Shown here: positions 40,020 through 51,636 of the stretch, in pieces
Layout: the number at the start of each line of letters is the position of its first letter
How positions within the stretch are numbered: position 1 is the first letter of the stretch
DNA from: Lepus europaeus
Taxonomy: Eukaryota > Chordata > Mammalia > Lagomorpha > Leporidae
Direction of reading: 5' to 3'
Length of the DNA stretch: 64,000 nt
NCBI RefSeq assembly: GCF_033115175.1
Contig: NC_084836.1
Span: forward strand, 71,223,297-71,287,296
Program-made: the position numbers and the translations under genes
The notes under the pieces: model-generated
What the model was told of the DNA's origin: nothing
Database searches by the model: none
The model's input: the letters and a program-made list of their open reading frames with translations, nothing else

Positions 40020-40373
40020 TATATATACAACCACACTTGATCTGGTAAAACCGGTTTTTGCTGGTCTGCTCCATCCATGGAGGGGGCTTGGGTCTGACTG
40101 CTTAATCACTGTTGGTCTGTCAAGAGATACCTGTGACGTCGTTAATGATTGTCACAAAGAGGTTGCCTGCCCTAGGCCTGTTTCTTCTCTGTCTTGCCTC
40201 ACTAAGCCAGCTATGGTTCTTGCTCCAACAGCTCAAGTAAAATTAACAATACCTAAATACTATGACATAAAGTTGATAATTTATGTTCTATAAGGGAACA
40301 AGAGCTTATGTATACAAGAGTACACACACACACAAACATATTCATAAGTAAACAAGGAAGAGACACTCATGGT
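40020..40373. other. Intergenic between ERV remnants
   Basis: AT-rich sequence with a small (CA)n near 40322. It could be decayed ERV-L 3' sequence, but nothing diagnostic is visible. Confidence 0.35.
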
Positions 40374-40637
40374 GGGGCCGGCGCTGTGGCGTAGCAGGTT
40401 AAGCCGCTGCCTGTAGTGCCGGCATCCCATACGGGCGCTGGTTTGAGTCCAGGCTGCTCCAATTCTGATCCAGCATCCCTGCTAATGTGCCTGGGAAGGC
40501 AGTAGAAGATGGCTCAAGTCGCTGGATCCCTGCATCCACATGGGAGACCCAGATGAAGCTCCTGGCTCCTGGCTTCAGCCTCGCTCAGCCTTGATTGTTG
40601 CAGCCACTTGGGGGAGTGAACCAGTGGATAGTAGAAG

Positions 40638-40676
<39 letters not shown>
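40374..40676 (+). repeat. Older C-SINE
   Basis: Lacks the A tail; its CT run joins the next SINE. Confidence 0.82.
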
Positions 40677-40678
<2 letters not shown>

Positions 40679-41004
40679 ATTTTATTTATTTATTTGAAAG
40701 ACAGAATTACACAGAGAGAGAAGGGGAAGCAGAGAGAGAGAGGTCTTCCATTCACTGGTTTACTCCCCATTTAATTGGCTGCAACAGCTGAAGCTGCACA
40801 AATCCGAAGCCAGGAGCCAGGAGCTTCCTCCAGGTCTCCCATGTGGGTGCAGGGGCCTAAGGACTTGGACCATCTCTGCTGCTTTCCCAGGCCATGGCAG
40901 AGAGCTAGATCGGAAGTGGAGCAGCCGGGACTAGAACTGGCGCCCATATGGGATGCGGGCACTGCAGGTGGTGGCTTTACCTGCTATGCCACAGTGCAGG
41001 CCCC
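40677..41004 (-). repeat. Older C-SINE, tail to tail
   Basis: Complete; ends CAGTGCAGGCCCC. Confidence 0.85.
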
Positions 41005-41548
41005 GCTCAGCTCTCTTTGCTAGTCAGGATCACCCACACTGACCAGCACAATCATTCCTTTATTTGGCTGTTGATGCAGAGACATTAGGAGTCTAAAGGG
41101 GCCCTGTGTCAGGCTCAGCTTCCAGTTCAGTGCAGTCATTGCTGCGCCTCCTACTGGAAGTATTTCACTCCTTGGAATTAAGACTTTGACGCCAGCAGGG
41201 CATGAGACTGGGGAACAGCAAACATAAATTTACTGGTGGATCACTAGCGATAATTGAGATCAAGTCCCTATAATTCAAAAGGGGCACCTAGTGTGTCTCA
41301 TCCGTCTGCCTTAGCTCAAGGTTTATCTGTGCATTGGGCAAGTGGACCCAGCTTTGGGGATTCTGTAGCAACACTTGCAACAAGCCTGGGAGATTGTTCT
41401 CAACATAATGGGAGCAGTGTCACTTCCATTCTACCTGCTTGATTCCTGGATCCTGGCTGTGGGAGGAATAGCCCTGAGTCAGAGCACCTTCTGAAAGACC
41501 CTGCCCATGGTGCTGGCATTGTTACTTGGGGCTTTAAAAGATCAGCCT

Positions 41549-41805
41549 GGGGCCAGTGCTGTGGCGTAACTGGTAAAGCTGCCGCCTGTGGTGCTGGCAT
41601 CCCATATGGGCACCAGTTCAAGTCCCAGCTGCTCCACTTCCTATCCAGCTCTCTGCTATGGCCTGGGAAAGCAGTAGAGGATGGCCCAAGTCTTTGGACC
41701 CCTGCACCCACATGGGAGACCCAGAAGAAGCTCCCGGCTCCTGACTTCGGATTGGCGCAGCTCCAGCTGTTGCAGCCAATTGGGGAGTGAACCAGCAGAT
41801 GGAAG

Positions 41806-41843
<38 letters not shown>

Positions 41844-42259
41844 TTCTCCTTCTCTCTATGTGTAACTCTTTTTTTTCCCCCCCACAGGCAGAGTGGATAG
41901 TGAGAGAGACAGAGAGAAAGGTCTTCCTTTTTTTTTTTTTTGCCGTTGGTTCAGCCTCCAATGGCCGCTGCGGACAGCGCATCGTGCTGATCCGAAGCCA
42001 GGAGCCAGGTGCTTCTCCTGGTCTCCCATGGGGTGCAGGGCCCAAGGACCTGGGCCATCCTCCACTGCCTTCCAGGGCCATAGCAGAGAGCTGGCCTGGA
42101 AGAGGGGCAACCGGGACAGAATCTGGCACCCCAACTGGGACTAGAACCCTGTGTGCCGGCGCCGTAAGGCGAAGGATTAGCCTGTTAAGCCACGGCGCCG
42201 GCCTATATGTGTAACTCTGACTTTCAAATAAATAAATAAATCTTCAAAAAAAAAAAAAT
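41549..42259 (+). repeat. Older C-SINE split by a young SINE
   Basis: Body 41549-41869, tail 42206-42259; lies in the ERV-L remnant. Confidence 0.87.
41870..42205 (-). repeat. Young C-SINE nested
   Basis: TSD TATGTGTAACTCT at 41857-41869 and 42206-42218; the poly-T end carries an odd C8 tract. Confidence 0.92.
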
Positions 42260-42590
42260 ATCATCCTGCTGTTTTATCACGCCATCTACTTCAGCCTAAT
42301 GAAGAACATAGTCAGACCAATGAATTCTGCAGGCACGGGCCCACGGTCACACTTAACTTGCCGCACAGCGAGTTCCTTGATCAACAGCAATGTTGCGTGG
42401 AATACCGTGAGGGTGGATGAGGAAGCCATGAGTCCATGGGTGGCAGTTTTGGCAGAAGCATTGTGCACAGGGAAGACAAATCCGGACTTGTTCTTTCCCT
42501 TGTTTATTTGCCATTTGCACATCCTCTTTCGTGTATATCTCTTCGCGTTTTTTGTCTGTTTTTATATCAGATTGTATGCCCTTTATTTAT

Positions 42591-42755
42591 TTTTATCTTT
42601 ATTTTCATCTACTTGAAAAGCAGAGTGACGGGGGAAAGAGAGGGAGATAGAGATGGGGGGGGGGGCTTCCATCTGCTGATTCACTTCCAAAAGTCTGCAA
42701 CAGCCAGGACTAGGTCAAGTTGAAGCCAGGAACCTGAAATTCCATCTGAGTCTCT
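42591..42755 (-). repeat. Older C-SINE, truncated
   Basis: Tail half only; a G9-10 run sits at about 42655-42665. Confidence 0.65.
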
Positions 42756-42865
42756 CTTTGTTTGGACTAACAAAATATCTTAGAAATGTAAAGTAATCTT
42801 TTTGTAGACTTGCTATTTGTTTTGTGCACTGTTTAGGAAGTCTTCTGGGGTCCTCATTGTCACAC

Positions 42866-43102
42866 ATCTGGTTAAGCCACCACCCGGGACACTGGTACCC
42901 CATAAGAGCAACGGTTCAAGCCCCAGCTGTTCCACTTCCAATTCAGCTCCCCGCTAATGCACCTGGGGTAGCAGCTGAAGATGGCCCAAGTGCTTGGACC
43001 TCTGCACCCACAAGGGAGACCCAGCTGGAGTTCTAGGCCACTGGTTCTGCCTGATCCAGCTCTGACCATTGCAGCTATTTGGGGAGTGCACTAGCAAATG
43101 GA

Positions 43103-43140
<38 letters not shown>

Positions 43141-43172
43141 CTTTCAAATAAATGAATAAATGTTTTTTAAAA
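42866..43172 (+). repeat. Older C-SINE
   Basis: Head slightly truncated; (CT)n and (AAATG)n tail. Confidence 0.78.
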
Positions 43173-43265
43173 ATAAACCAGGTGAATTAGATACAAATGT
43201 AAAAGGAAAAACTATTTAAAGAAAACCTTGAGAAAATAAGTTTGGAGCCTATTTTCCTGATGCAT

Positions 43266-43377
43266 TAGCAGAGATCTGGATGGAAAGCAGAGCAACCAAG
43301 ACTGGAATCCATGCTCATACGAGATGTGACGACGACACAGAAGGCAGCTTAACCCGCTGTGCCACAACGCCACTCCT
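43266..43377 (-). repeat. Older C-SINE head half
   Basis: Ends GTGCCACAACGCCACTCCT. Confidence 0.6.
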
Positions 43378-43409
43378 GAAGATGATTTTTTTTTTAAATT
43401 TATTTATTA

Positions 43410-43739
43410 GGCTGGCGCCGTGGCTCAACAGGCTAATCCTCCACCTAGTGGCGCCGGCACACCGGGTTCTAGTCCCGGTTGGGGCGCCGGATTCTGTCCC
43501 GGTTGCCACTCTTCCAGGCCAGCTCTCTGCTGTGGCCCAGGAGTGCAGTGGAGGATGGCCCAAGTGCTTGGGCCCTGCACCCCATGGGAGACCAGGAGAA
43601 GCACCTGGCTCCTGCCTTCGGAACAGCGCGGTGCGCCAGCCGCGGCGGCCATTGGAGGGTGAACCAATGGCAAAAGGAAGACCTTTCTCTCTGCCTCTCC
43701 CTCTCACTAGCCACTCTGCCTGTACAAAAAAAAAAAAAA
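43410..43739 (+). repeat. Young C-SINE
   Basis: Tail TGTACAAAA..., one base different from the usual TGTCAAAA. Confidence 0.88.
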
Positions 43740-44041
43740 AATATTTATTTGAAAGGCAGAGTTACAGAGAGGCAGAGGCAGAGAGAGAGAGAGAGGTCTT
43801 CCATCTACTGGTTCATTCCCCAGATGGCAACAGCTGGAACTGGGCTGATTTGAAGCCAGGAGCCTGGAGCTTCTCTCATGTGGGTGCTGAGACCCAAGAA
43901 TTTGGGCCATCTTCCACTGCTTTCTCAGGCCATAGCAGAGAGCTGAATTGGAACTGGAGCAGCCGGGACTCGAACTGGTGCCCATATGGGATGCCGGCAC
44001 TGCAGGTGGCAGCTTTACCTACTACGTCACAGCACCAGCCC
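43740..44041 (-). repeat. Older C-SINE, tail to tail
   Basis: The young copy inserted at its A-rich end. Confidence 0.83.
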
Positions 44042-44055
44042 CCTGCAGTTGGTTT

Positions 44056-44393
44056 TTAAAAATGTACTTATTTATTCATTCATTTGAGAGACAGAGACAG
44101 GCAGAGACAGACAGATGGATAGACAGAGAACTCCCACCTCCTAGTTCACTCCCTGAAATGGCCCCAGTGGCCAGGGGCTGGACCAGGCTGAATCCAGGAG
44201 CCAGGAACTCAATTCTCATCTGAGTGGCAGGAACATATCTACTTGAGCCATCACTGCTACCTCCCAGAGTCTGTGCTGGCAGGAAGCTGGAGTCACATGA
44301 AGCAGGATCTTGAACAGGAACCGAGTATTGAACGTAGGCAGTTGATGTGGAATGCAGATACATTAACCAGTCTCTTGACCCTTAGGCCAATTT
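44056..44393 (-). repeat. Older divergent C-SINE
   Basis: Tail TTATTTATTCATTCATTTGAGAG; head degraded. Confidence 0.65.
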
Positions 44394-44876
44394 TATACAT
44401 GCCTTGGGGATATTTCCTCACTGCCATGCAGGCCTGGGTCTGTGTTGGGTGCTTTTTTCTATTCCGATGACCAATCTGTCTCTCCTGTACCAATACTGCT
44501 CTGTGTCAATTATCATAGATTTGTTATAAAGTGTTGGTATGTGCTAAACAAAGAACTTACATTGTGTTCTTCTTGAAGGGAGTCTTGGTTATTCTTGGCC
44601 TTTTGGATTTCTATATAAATTCATGAATCAGCTGTCAGTGTTCAGGCTGCAGGGATTTTGTGGGAATTGCACCAAATCTCTAGATAAGTTTGGAGAGAAT
44701 TATCATCTTTGTAAGAACAAGTCTTCTAATTCACGAACACACTATTCTACTTATTTATGTTTTTCTTTGATTTCTCTTAAAATTGTATGTTTTCATCCAC
44801 AAGTGTAAACATATTTTGTTAGAATTATTATTAGATATTTGGTATTTTATTCCAATGAAAATGTCATTTTTTCTTT

Positions 44877-45203
44877 TTAAAGATTTATTTATTTATTTGA
44901 AAGGCAGGGTTACAGAGAGGCATAAATAGAGAGACAGAGAGAGAGATCTTCTATCTGTTGGTTCACTCCCCAAATGGCTACAATGGCCAGAGCTGGGCTG
45001 ATCTGAAGCCAGGAGCCAGGAGCTTATTCTGGATCTCCTATGTGGGTGCAGGTTCCCAAGCACTTGGGCCATCTTCTACTACTTTCCCAAGGCATAGCAG
45101 AGAGAGGGATTGGAAGTGGAGCAGCCATGACTCGAACTGGAGCACATAAGGGATGCTGGCATCACAGGTGGCAGCTTTACTGGCTACACCACAGTGCCAG
45201 TCC
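44877..45203 (-). repeat. Older C-SINE inside old L1
   Basis: L1 sequence continues on both sides. Confidence 0.83.
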
Positions 45204-45336
45204 AGAAAATACCATCTTTTCAAATGTTTTTTTTTGTTTGTTTGTTGCTGACATACAAGAACAAAATTGACTTTTTGAAAGTTAATCTTGTCTTAAGCAA
45301 TACCCCTAAACTTACTTATTACCTCTTCCTAAAAAA

Positions 45337-45640
45337 ACTAATTGACCTGTTTTGAAAGGCAGAGTAACAGAGAGAGACAGAGAGACAGAGAAAGATCTTC
45401 CATCTGCTGGTTCATCTCCCAAATGGCTGCAATGGCTGGGGCTGGGCCAGGCCTAAGCTAGGAGCCTGGAACTCCATCCAGGTCTCCCATGTAGGGGTGT
45501 ATTTGGGCCACTTTCTGCTGCTTTCCCAGGCACATTAGCGGGGAGCTGGATTAGAAGTGGAACAGCCAGGACTTGAACTGGTTGCTCCCATTTGGGTTGC
45601 TGGTTTCAGACGAAGCTGCTTAACCCCCATTCCACTTAGT
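45337..45640 (-). repeat. Older C-SINE inside old L1
   Basis: Starts GACCTGTTTTGAAAGGCAG; head degraded. Confidence 0.72.
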
Positions 45641-45679
45641 AATTCTTGCACCCTATTTATAGATTTCTCTAGATTTTCT

Positions 45680-46020
45680 TTTTTTTCTTTCTTTCTTTCT
45701 TTTTTTTTTTTTTTTGGACAGGCAGAGTGGATAGTGAGAGAGAGACAGAGAGAAAGGTCTTCCTTTTTGCAGTTGGTTCACCCTCCAATGGCTGCTGCGG
45801 CCAGCTCATCGCGCTGATCCGAAGCCAGGAGCCAGGTCTCCCATGCGGGTGCAGGACCCAAGGACTTGGGCCATCCTCCACTGCCTTCCCGGGCCATAGC
45901 AGAGAGCTGGCCTGGAAGAGGGGCAACCGGGATAGAATCCGGCGCCCTGACTGGGACTAGAACCCGGTGTGCCGGCGCTGCAAGGCGGAGGATTATCCTG
46001 TTAAGCCACGGCGCCGGCCT
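45680..46020 (-). repeat. Young C-SINE inside old L1
   Basis: Exact 18-base TSD GATTTCTCTAGATTTTCT at 45662-45679 and 46021-46038. Confidence 0.95.
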
Positions 46021-46789
46021 GATTTCTCTAGATTTTCTATATCACAATTGTATCATCTGTAAATAATAGCAAGTTTGTTTTTGCTTTTCCTCAAATCTTG
46101 TATTCCTTTGTCTTGCTTTCCTATGCTGGTTAGGACATTCAGGTCCTAATATTAAACAGTGTCAGTAGGGCTGGGCAAATGGTTGGGGGCGATTTGATTC
46201 AAATGTTTCAACCTTTCTCCGTTAAGCATCATGTTTGCTCACAGGAATTTCAAAGTTACTTTTTATTGAAATAAAAAAGCTTTCACTCCTTGATTTACTA
46301 GGAAAATCAATCAGCAGGCACAATGAATCAACATTGGATTTAATCCAACACCTTTCTGTATCTATTGCTCTGTAGTGCCCCTTCATCATAACCAAGAGTC
46401 CATTTACATGAACAAAATAATTGGGATTTTTCTCACGTGTTTGGTTAATACAGTAAATTACACTAATTTTCAAATGTTAAAATAACTTTCCATTTTGGGA
46501 ATGAGGTAAAGGTGTTATGCTATATTATCCTTTCCATAAATGGATAGGTACCGTTGGCTTACATATTGTTTAGTTTTTGTGTCTGTAACCAGGAGTGTAA
46601 TCTTCTATTTATGTAATGTTTTATCAGGTTTTGCTATCAAAACTGCACTTGCCCTAAAAATGAGTGGAAGGGAGCAGTCTTTGTTTCTATTATTTGGGAG
46701 AATTTGTGACAACTTGGCATTATTTCTTATTTGAAAGTGTGGTAGAATTTCACTGGTGCCACCTCTGGACCCGGAACCTGGCTTGTGAC

Positions 46790-46965
46790 GATTATTTTTA
46801 AGTTACAGCTTTATCGAAACACAATTCACATTTAAAATGCACAGCGCAGTGGGCTTTGGTATATTCATAGCATTGGCCAAGCATCACTGCATGCAGTCCA
46901 TTTTAGAATATTTTCACTACTCCATAAAGAAGCCCCACACCATTATCACTGAATTCCATTTTGCA
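46790..46965. mobile_element. Old L1-like 3' region fragment
   Basis: The sequence around TTATCGAAACACAATTCACA is typical of ancient L1M untranslated sequence. The strand is not clear. Confidence 0.4.
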
Positions 46966-47207
46966 GGAATCACAGAGTCATTCAATTACAAGTTTTTTTG
47001 TTTGTTTGTTTTTGCTTCCATTATGGTCAAATCAAATGACCACAGTAGGGGATAAGCTCTCCTCTGCCACTGTTGCTGCAGGACTCAGTTTCACTGATGA
47101 GGTGCTGCCTGTGGCATTGTGTTGGGTACAGGGACACACAGAAAAGAGGAGTGAATGGGGACACTGAGCTCTGGACTCTGCAGACCCCTGAAACTCCAGC
47201 CCCCCTG

Positions 47208-47381
47208 CGCGGGAGGCAGGAACCCAAGCACTTGGGCCATTATCTGCTGCCTCTCCAGTATGTACATTACTAGGAAGCTGGATCGAGGGCGGGGTGACCG
47301 GAACTCGAACCAGTCACTCCAACGCGGGATGCGGGTGTCCCAGGTAGGGGTTGCATCTGCTACGCCCATCGTGGGCCCCAA
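47208..47381 (-). repeat. Older C-SINE fragment
   Basis: Contains CCAAGCACTTGGGCCATTAT; ends CATCGTGGGCCCC. Confidence 0.6.
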
Positions 47382-47384
47382 CAA

Positions 47385-47560
47385 CCGCATTTTTGAGCGC
47401 TGGCTCTTTGAAGTGCTGCGTATGCATTACCTCATTGGATTCTTACACTAACCCCGTGAAGTGGGTGCTACTATTATTTTTATCTCACAGGCGAAAAAAG
47501 TGATGCCTAGCGGGGGTTAAGCGATTCACTCCAGGGTATACAGCCCCTGGACAACGCCCC
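47385..47560 (-). repeat. MIR-like ancient SINE
   Basis: CGTGAAGTGGGTGCTACTA followed by TTTTATCTCACAGG matches antisense MIR. Confidence 0.6.
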
Positions 47561-47599
47561 ATGGGGAGGGGCCGGTCAGTTCGGAGGACTCCGTCTTGA

Positions 47600-48260
47600 G
47601 TCCTGGTGAGGAAGCCGAGCGATTCCCTGCCACCCCGGCTTCTCGCCATGAGCGTTTCCCTTTCACCTCTCCGGTACCTCTCTCTTCTCAACGTGGCGAT
47701 GGATGCAGAGGTCCCCCGTTGTCATGGTGATGTGAGGAGGCTGGCGCGCCACACGCCGAGTGTAGGCGATGCTGAGAACCGGCTGGGGATCCAGCAGCGG
47801 ACCTCGAGAAAAGAGATCGATGGAAAAGCCAGTCTGAAAAAGCCTGGCCTCCCGGGAGCCCCAGAGGGACCTCCACCCCTCCGCGTCCCCCTTTAGCCCC
47901 TGAGCTCCTAATCTGGGAGTGGAAGTCCAGGCCTGACCGGGACGGGGAGGCCGGTCCACTGCGGACGCCGGGCGGCTGCGCCCCGCCCTCCGACTGCGAA
48001 CCACCAGGGGCTCCGCCGCTGGTGCTGAGGCGCGAGGGGCAGCCAGCAGGGGGCAGAGTCGCCCTCGGGAAAAGCGTCCCTCTGTACCCCGCCACCCCCC
48101 TTGTTTTCCGCGGCCGCCCCAGCCCTCCCTACCTGCTTTCACCAAGAATATTTTCAGCTGCCAGGCGCCCGAGGTGGATTTCAGGCCAGAAGATGGCTTC
48201 GGGCAGAAGCTGGGAGCCGCGGAAGCCTGGATCTCAAGCTGGGGGGGGGGGGGGCACAGG
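47600..48260. promoter_or_regulatory. CpG-rich intergenic region, possible promoter or insulator
   Basis: GC-rich, repeat-free block with several CpGs, an X-box-like GTTGTCATGGTGAT at 47718-47731, a CTCF core at 48043, and a G-run near 48241. Open frames cross it on both strands, but none resembles a known protein; frames stay open by chance in GC-rich DNA. Confidence 0.4.
48043..48056 (+). promoter_or_regulatory. CTCF-like motif (CCAGCAGGGGGCAG)
   Basis: Consensus core in a CpG-rich, SINE-free region. A weaker CCACCAGGGGCTC lies about 40 bases upstream. Confidence 0.5.
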
Positions 48261-48731
48261 GTTAGGGGCTGAAGCCAGCGGCCCCGCCCAAGCAAAAGCT
48301 TCTTCTGAGGGTTTTCTTGACCCAAGGAAAACATTAAAAGCATCCTAACCCTGAAGAGGAGCCATAATCATAAACTCACTAACTGTGGGATACCAACTAC
48401 CACAGTCACGGATGGCTGCACCCAATCAGAAACAAGAGTGTATGGGATGTCTACACAGTGGTCCACAAGCTTTTCCCCGAGCAGGGGAGGGGTGTCACCT
48501 ATCCTTTGAGATTATGGGAAAAAATTCAGACTCGCACCCAGAAAGAAGCACTAGCAACCCCCAAACATTTTTTGCATGATTTGCAGGGGCAAGATCACCC
48601 ACTGGCCCCAAGGCTTGAACTTCCTGCTCTCCCATGGGCCAGTCTTTGGTGCTGGGCGCTGGGGCTCCCAGAGGAGCTTAACAGGCTGGTGGCAGGCATA
48701 GGCAGGTAAAGAGATGCTTAAAACACAGGAG

Positions 48732-49062
48732 AGGGCCGGCGCTGTGGAGCAGTCAGTTAATCCTCTGCCTTCAGTGCCGGCATCCCATATTGGTGCAGGT
48801 TTGAGTCCCCGCTGCTCCATTTCCGATCTAGCTCTCTGCTATGGCCTGGAAAGCAGTGGAAGATGGCCCAAGTCCTTGCGCCCCAGCACCCACATGGGAG
48901 ACCTTAAGAAGATCCTGGCTCCTGGCTTCGGATCAACCCACCTGTAGCCATTTTGGCCATTTGGGGATTGAACCAGTGGATGGAAGACCTTTCTCTGTTT
49001 CTTTCTCACTACATGTAATTCTATCTGTCAAATAAATTAATAAAAATCTTTTTAAAAAAATA
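48732..49062 (+). repeat. Older C-SINE
   Basis: Complete. Confidence 0.85.
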
Positions 49063-49088
49063 ACACTGCTAAAACCACAGCAGAGCAG

Positions 49089-49154
49089 GGGCTGGCACTG
49101 TGGTGTAGTAGGTAAAGCCAGGGCCTGCAGCGCCAGCATCCATATGGGCACTGG
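49089..49154 (+). repeat. C-SINE head fragment
   Basis: First 65 bases, then unrelated sequence. Confidence 0.65.
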
Positions 49155-49427
49155 GCTCCCTTAAGGACACATAGAAGAAAGCTCGTGGTTGTCATGTGAA
49201 AGTGCAGGTTCCACGCTGGGGATGAGGGCAGGGTAGAATGGAGCTGGCGGGAGGGGCCCAAGATAGGGTTGGGGAGCTGTGGATCAGTGGTACCTTCACT
49301 GTATATTCAGATACCCTCTGCCTCTGACCACAGCTGGAGGGGAAAGGGCAGCATGCGCCCACCTGCTGTAGCCTCCCATTAGGAAAAGCTGATCTCAGGG
49401 TAAATTCAGCTCTGCCTATATCTTTTT

Positions 49428-49565
49428 TAAAATTTTCTTTCAATTTATGTATTTGAAAGGCAGGGAGAGAGAGAGACAGTTAGATAGAGATCTTGCATCC
49501 AAATGCCTGCAACAGCCAGAGCCCCAGAGCTTGAAACCAGGTAGATGACAAGAACCCAATTATTT
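49428..49565 (-). repeat. Older C-SINE fragment
   Basis: Tail and part of the middle only. Confidence 0.55.
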
Positions 49566-49615
49566 GAGCTAGCCCAAGCTCCTTTATCAGCATCATCCGG
49601 CTTACTTTTCTTTCT

Positions 49616-49957
49616 TTTTAAAGATTTGTTTATTTATTTGAAAGTCAGAATTACACACAAAGAGAAGGAGGAGCAGAGAGAGAGAGAGAGAGATTTTCTA
49701 TCAGCTGGTTCACTCCCCAGTTGGCCGCAATGCCCGGAGCTGTGCAGATCCAAAGCCAGGAGCCAGGCAGGAGCTTCCTCTGGGTCTCCCACTCGGGTGC
49801 AGGGGTCCAAGGACTTCGGCCATCTTCTACTACTTTCCCAGGCCATAGCAGAGAGCTGGATCAGAAGTGGAGCAGCTAGGACTTGAACTGGTGTCCATGT
49901 GGGATGCCCGCACTGCAGGCGACGGCTTTATCTGCTACACCACAGTGCCCACCCCCC
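49616..49957 (-). repeat. Older C-SINE
   Basis: Complete; ends CACAGTGCCCACCCC. Confidence 0.85.
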
Positions 49958-50139
49958 AGCTTGCTTTTCTTCCCTCACTCACAGTTGCCCCGTCACACAA
50001 TTCTTTCCCTCCCTAGGTCTGTCTTACCTGCTGTTGCCTCTGTCCTGAAACATCCCCCCCCCCCCAACAACACACTATACACACCCTGCCTTTCCCCCAC
50101 TGACCTCCATGCACTCTGTAATCACTGCCAGTTCTTTGG

Positions 50140-50400
50140 GGATGCCTTTTAGGCTCCATCCCTTTATTAGATTCCTTCTGCGACTCCCTCATAGCATGCC
50201 CTACCATTTTCTTTTATAACCTGTATTATAATTTGCAGTCAACTATTTAGTTGTGCTTATTCATTTAATGTGTAATCCTCACCATACACTCGGGAGGGCA
50301 AGGACCCCATCTTGTTCTCTGCTGTGAACCTTGCTCCCTGCATAGTGCTGGGCACACGGAGATACGCTATAACATTTGGCCAAATTGGTACAAATGTCTC
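50140..50400 (+). repeat. L2-like 3' end
   Basis: GGGCAAGGACCCCATCTTG ... TGCATAGTGCTGGGCAC resembles the L2 3' end. Confidence 0.5.
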
Positions 50401-50582
50401 AGAGTTCTGCTGGTCCATAGTTCTTTCCCTCGACCACATGAGCAGTAGGCAGTCATCTTCCTTCTTCTTGCTTACTACCAGCAACAGGGAGCTCACTACT
50501 TCACCAAGAAAAGCGTGAATGCAGGTGCACACACACAAACCCCTATACTCACACAGCACTTCCATGTGCTGGAACATTCCCC

Positions 50583-50720
50583 AAAGGCCCCCAACAGCAG
50601 GGCTGGCCTGGCGCCAAAGAGAACTCTGTCCAGGTCTCCCACTTGGGTGGCAGGGACTCAGTCAGTTGAGCCATCACTGCTGCTTCCCAGAGTGAACACA
50701 AGCAAGAAGCTAAAATGGAC
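50583..50720 (-). repeat. Older C-SINE fragment
   Basis: Middle section with GTCTCCCACTTGGGTGGCAG. Confidence 0.55.
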
Positions 50721-50843
50721 AGTAGCGCTGTCCCCAGCACCTAACGCCCACCTCTGCAGGAACTGCTTAGATGGCACAGAGAAAGCTTGTGGGTGGAGGG
50801 GTGAGTGTGAAGCTGTCTCCAACCGTTCAAAAACGCAGCTCCA

Positions 50844-51170
50844 CGGGCCAGTGTGCAACGCAGCAGGCCAAGCCAGCGCCTGCAATGCTGGAATCCCATA
50901 TGGGTGCTGAGTCCCAGTTGCTCCACTTCTGAGCCAACCAACCCCCTGCAGCAAAGATGGCCCCAAGTATCTGGGCCCCTGCCACCCACATGGGAGATCC
51001 AGAGGGAGCTGCATGTTCCTGGCTTTGGCTTGGCCAACCCAGACCATTGCAGCCATCTGGGGAGTGAACCAGCAGTTGGAAGATCTCTCTCTTTGTCTCT
51101 GTCTCTGTTTCTCCCTCTCCCTGTAACTCTGCCTTTCAAATAAATTAATTAATTTAAAACAAACAAATAA
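50844..51170 (+). repeat. Older C-SINE
   Basis: Tail AAATAAATTAATTAATT. Confidence 0.8.
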
Positions 51171-51363
51171 AAAATGTATCTCCAGAGGGCCAAACAAGGA
51201 CTTAGAGATGACAGTGCACCAGACTTTTCTTTTAAAAATCACTGCCTTTGGTCAGCACCCATATTTATGACATCGTCAGTCTCCTTGGCACTCTAGTAAC
51301 TGGAATACAGATCCAGCCATATGTGGGAGGAGAAAGCAAAAAAAAAAAAAAAAAAAAAGCTTT

Positions 51364-51575
51364 GGGGCCCATGTTGTGATGCAGTAGGTTAATCCTCTGC
51401 CTGTAGCACCGGCATCTAATACGGGAGCCTGTTTGAGTACCGGCTGCTCCGCTTCTGATCCAGCTCCCTGCTAATGTACCTGGGAAAGCAGGTGAACCAG
51501 CGGATGGGAAACCTCTCTCTCTCTCTCCCCTTCTATCTTTCTATAACTCTATCAAATAACTAAATAAATCTTAAA
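51364..51575 (+). repeat. Older C-SINE, middle deleted
   Basis: Jumps from GGGAAAGCAG to GTGAACCAGCGG. Confidence 0.78.
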
Positions 51576-51636
51576 AGAAAAGAAAGCTGTGTTTCTCTCC
51601 TAACATGTAAACACGGGCATTTTTCTTTTCTTTCTT

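Larger units (their letters stand above)
41022..42500 (-). pseudogene. ERV-L-type pol remnant (integrase and dUTPase)
   Basis: Minus strand. 42480-42286 resembles part of a retroviral integrase core; 41150-41022 resembles the dUTPase domain that ERV-L elements carry at the end of pol. Integrase followed by dUTPase in that order is diagnostic of class III ERV-L. Stops and frame changes interrupt it, and a SINE pair (41549-42259) sits between the two parts. It is inactive. Confidence 0.6.
44395..46790 (-). mobile_element. Old L1 ORF2 remnant, multiply interrupted
   Basis: Plus-strand sequence such as CTTGGCCTTTTGGATTTC and GGTTTTGCTATCAAAACTGC matches the antisense of mammalian L1 ORF2. Continuity resumes across SINEs at 44877-45203, 45337-45640 and 45680-46020. 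It is heavily decayed. Confidence 0.65.

Noticed and set aside
43280-44059. 259-codon open frame
   Set aside because: Entirely C-SINE sequence (a young copy plus an older inverted copy).
47663-48343. 226-codon minus-strand open frame in the CpG-rich region
   Set aside because: Low-complexity, Arg/Gly/Pro/Ser-rich translation typical of GC-rich DNA; no domain recognised and no splice logic.
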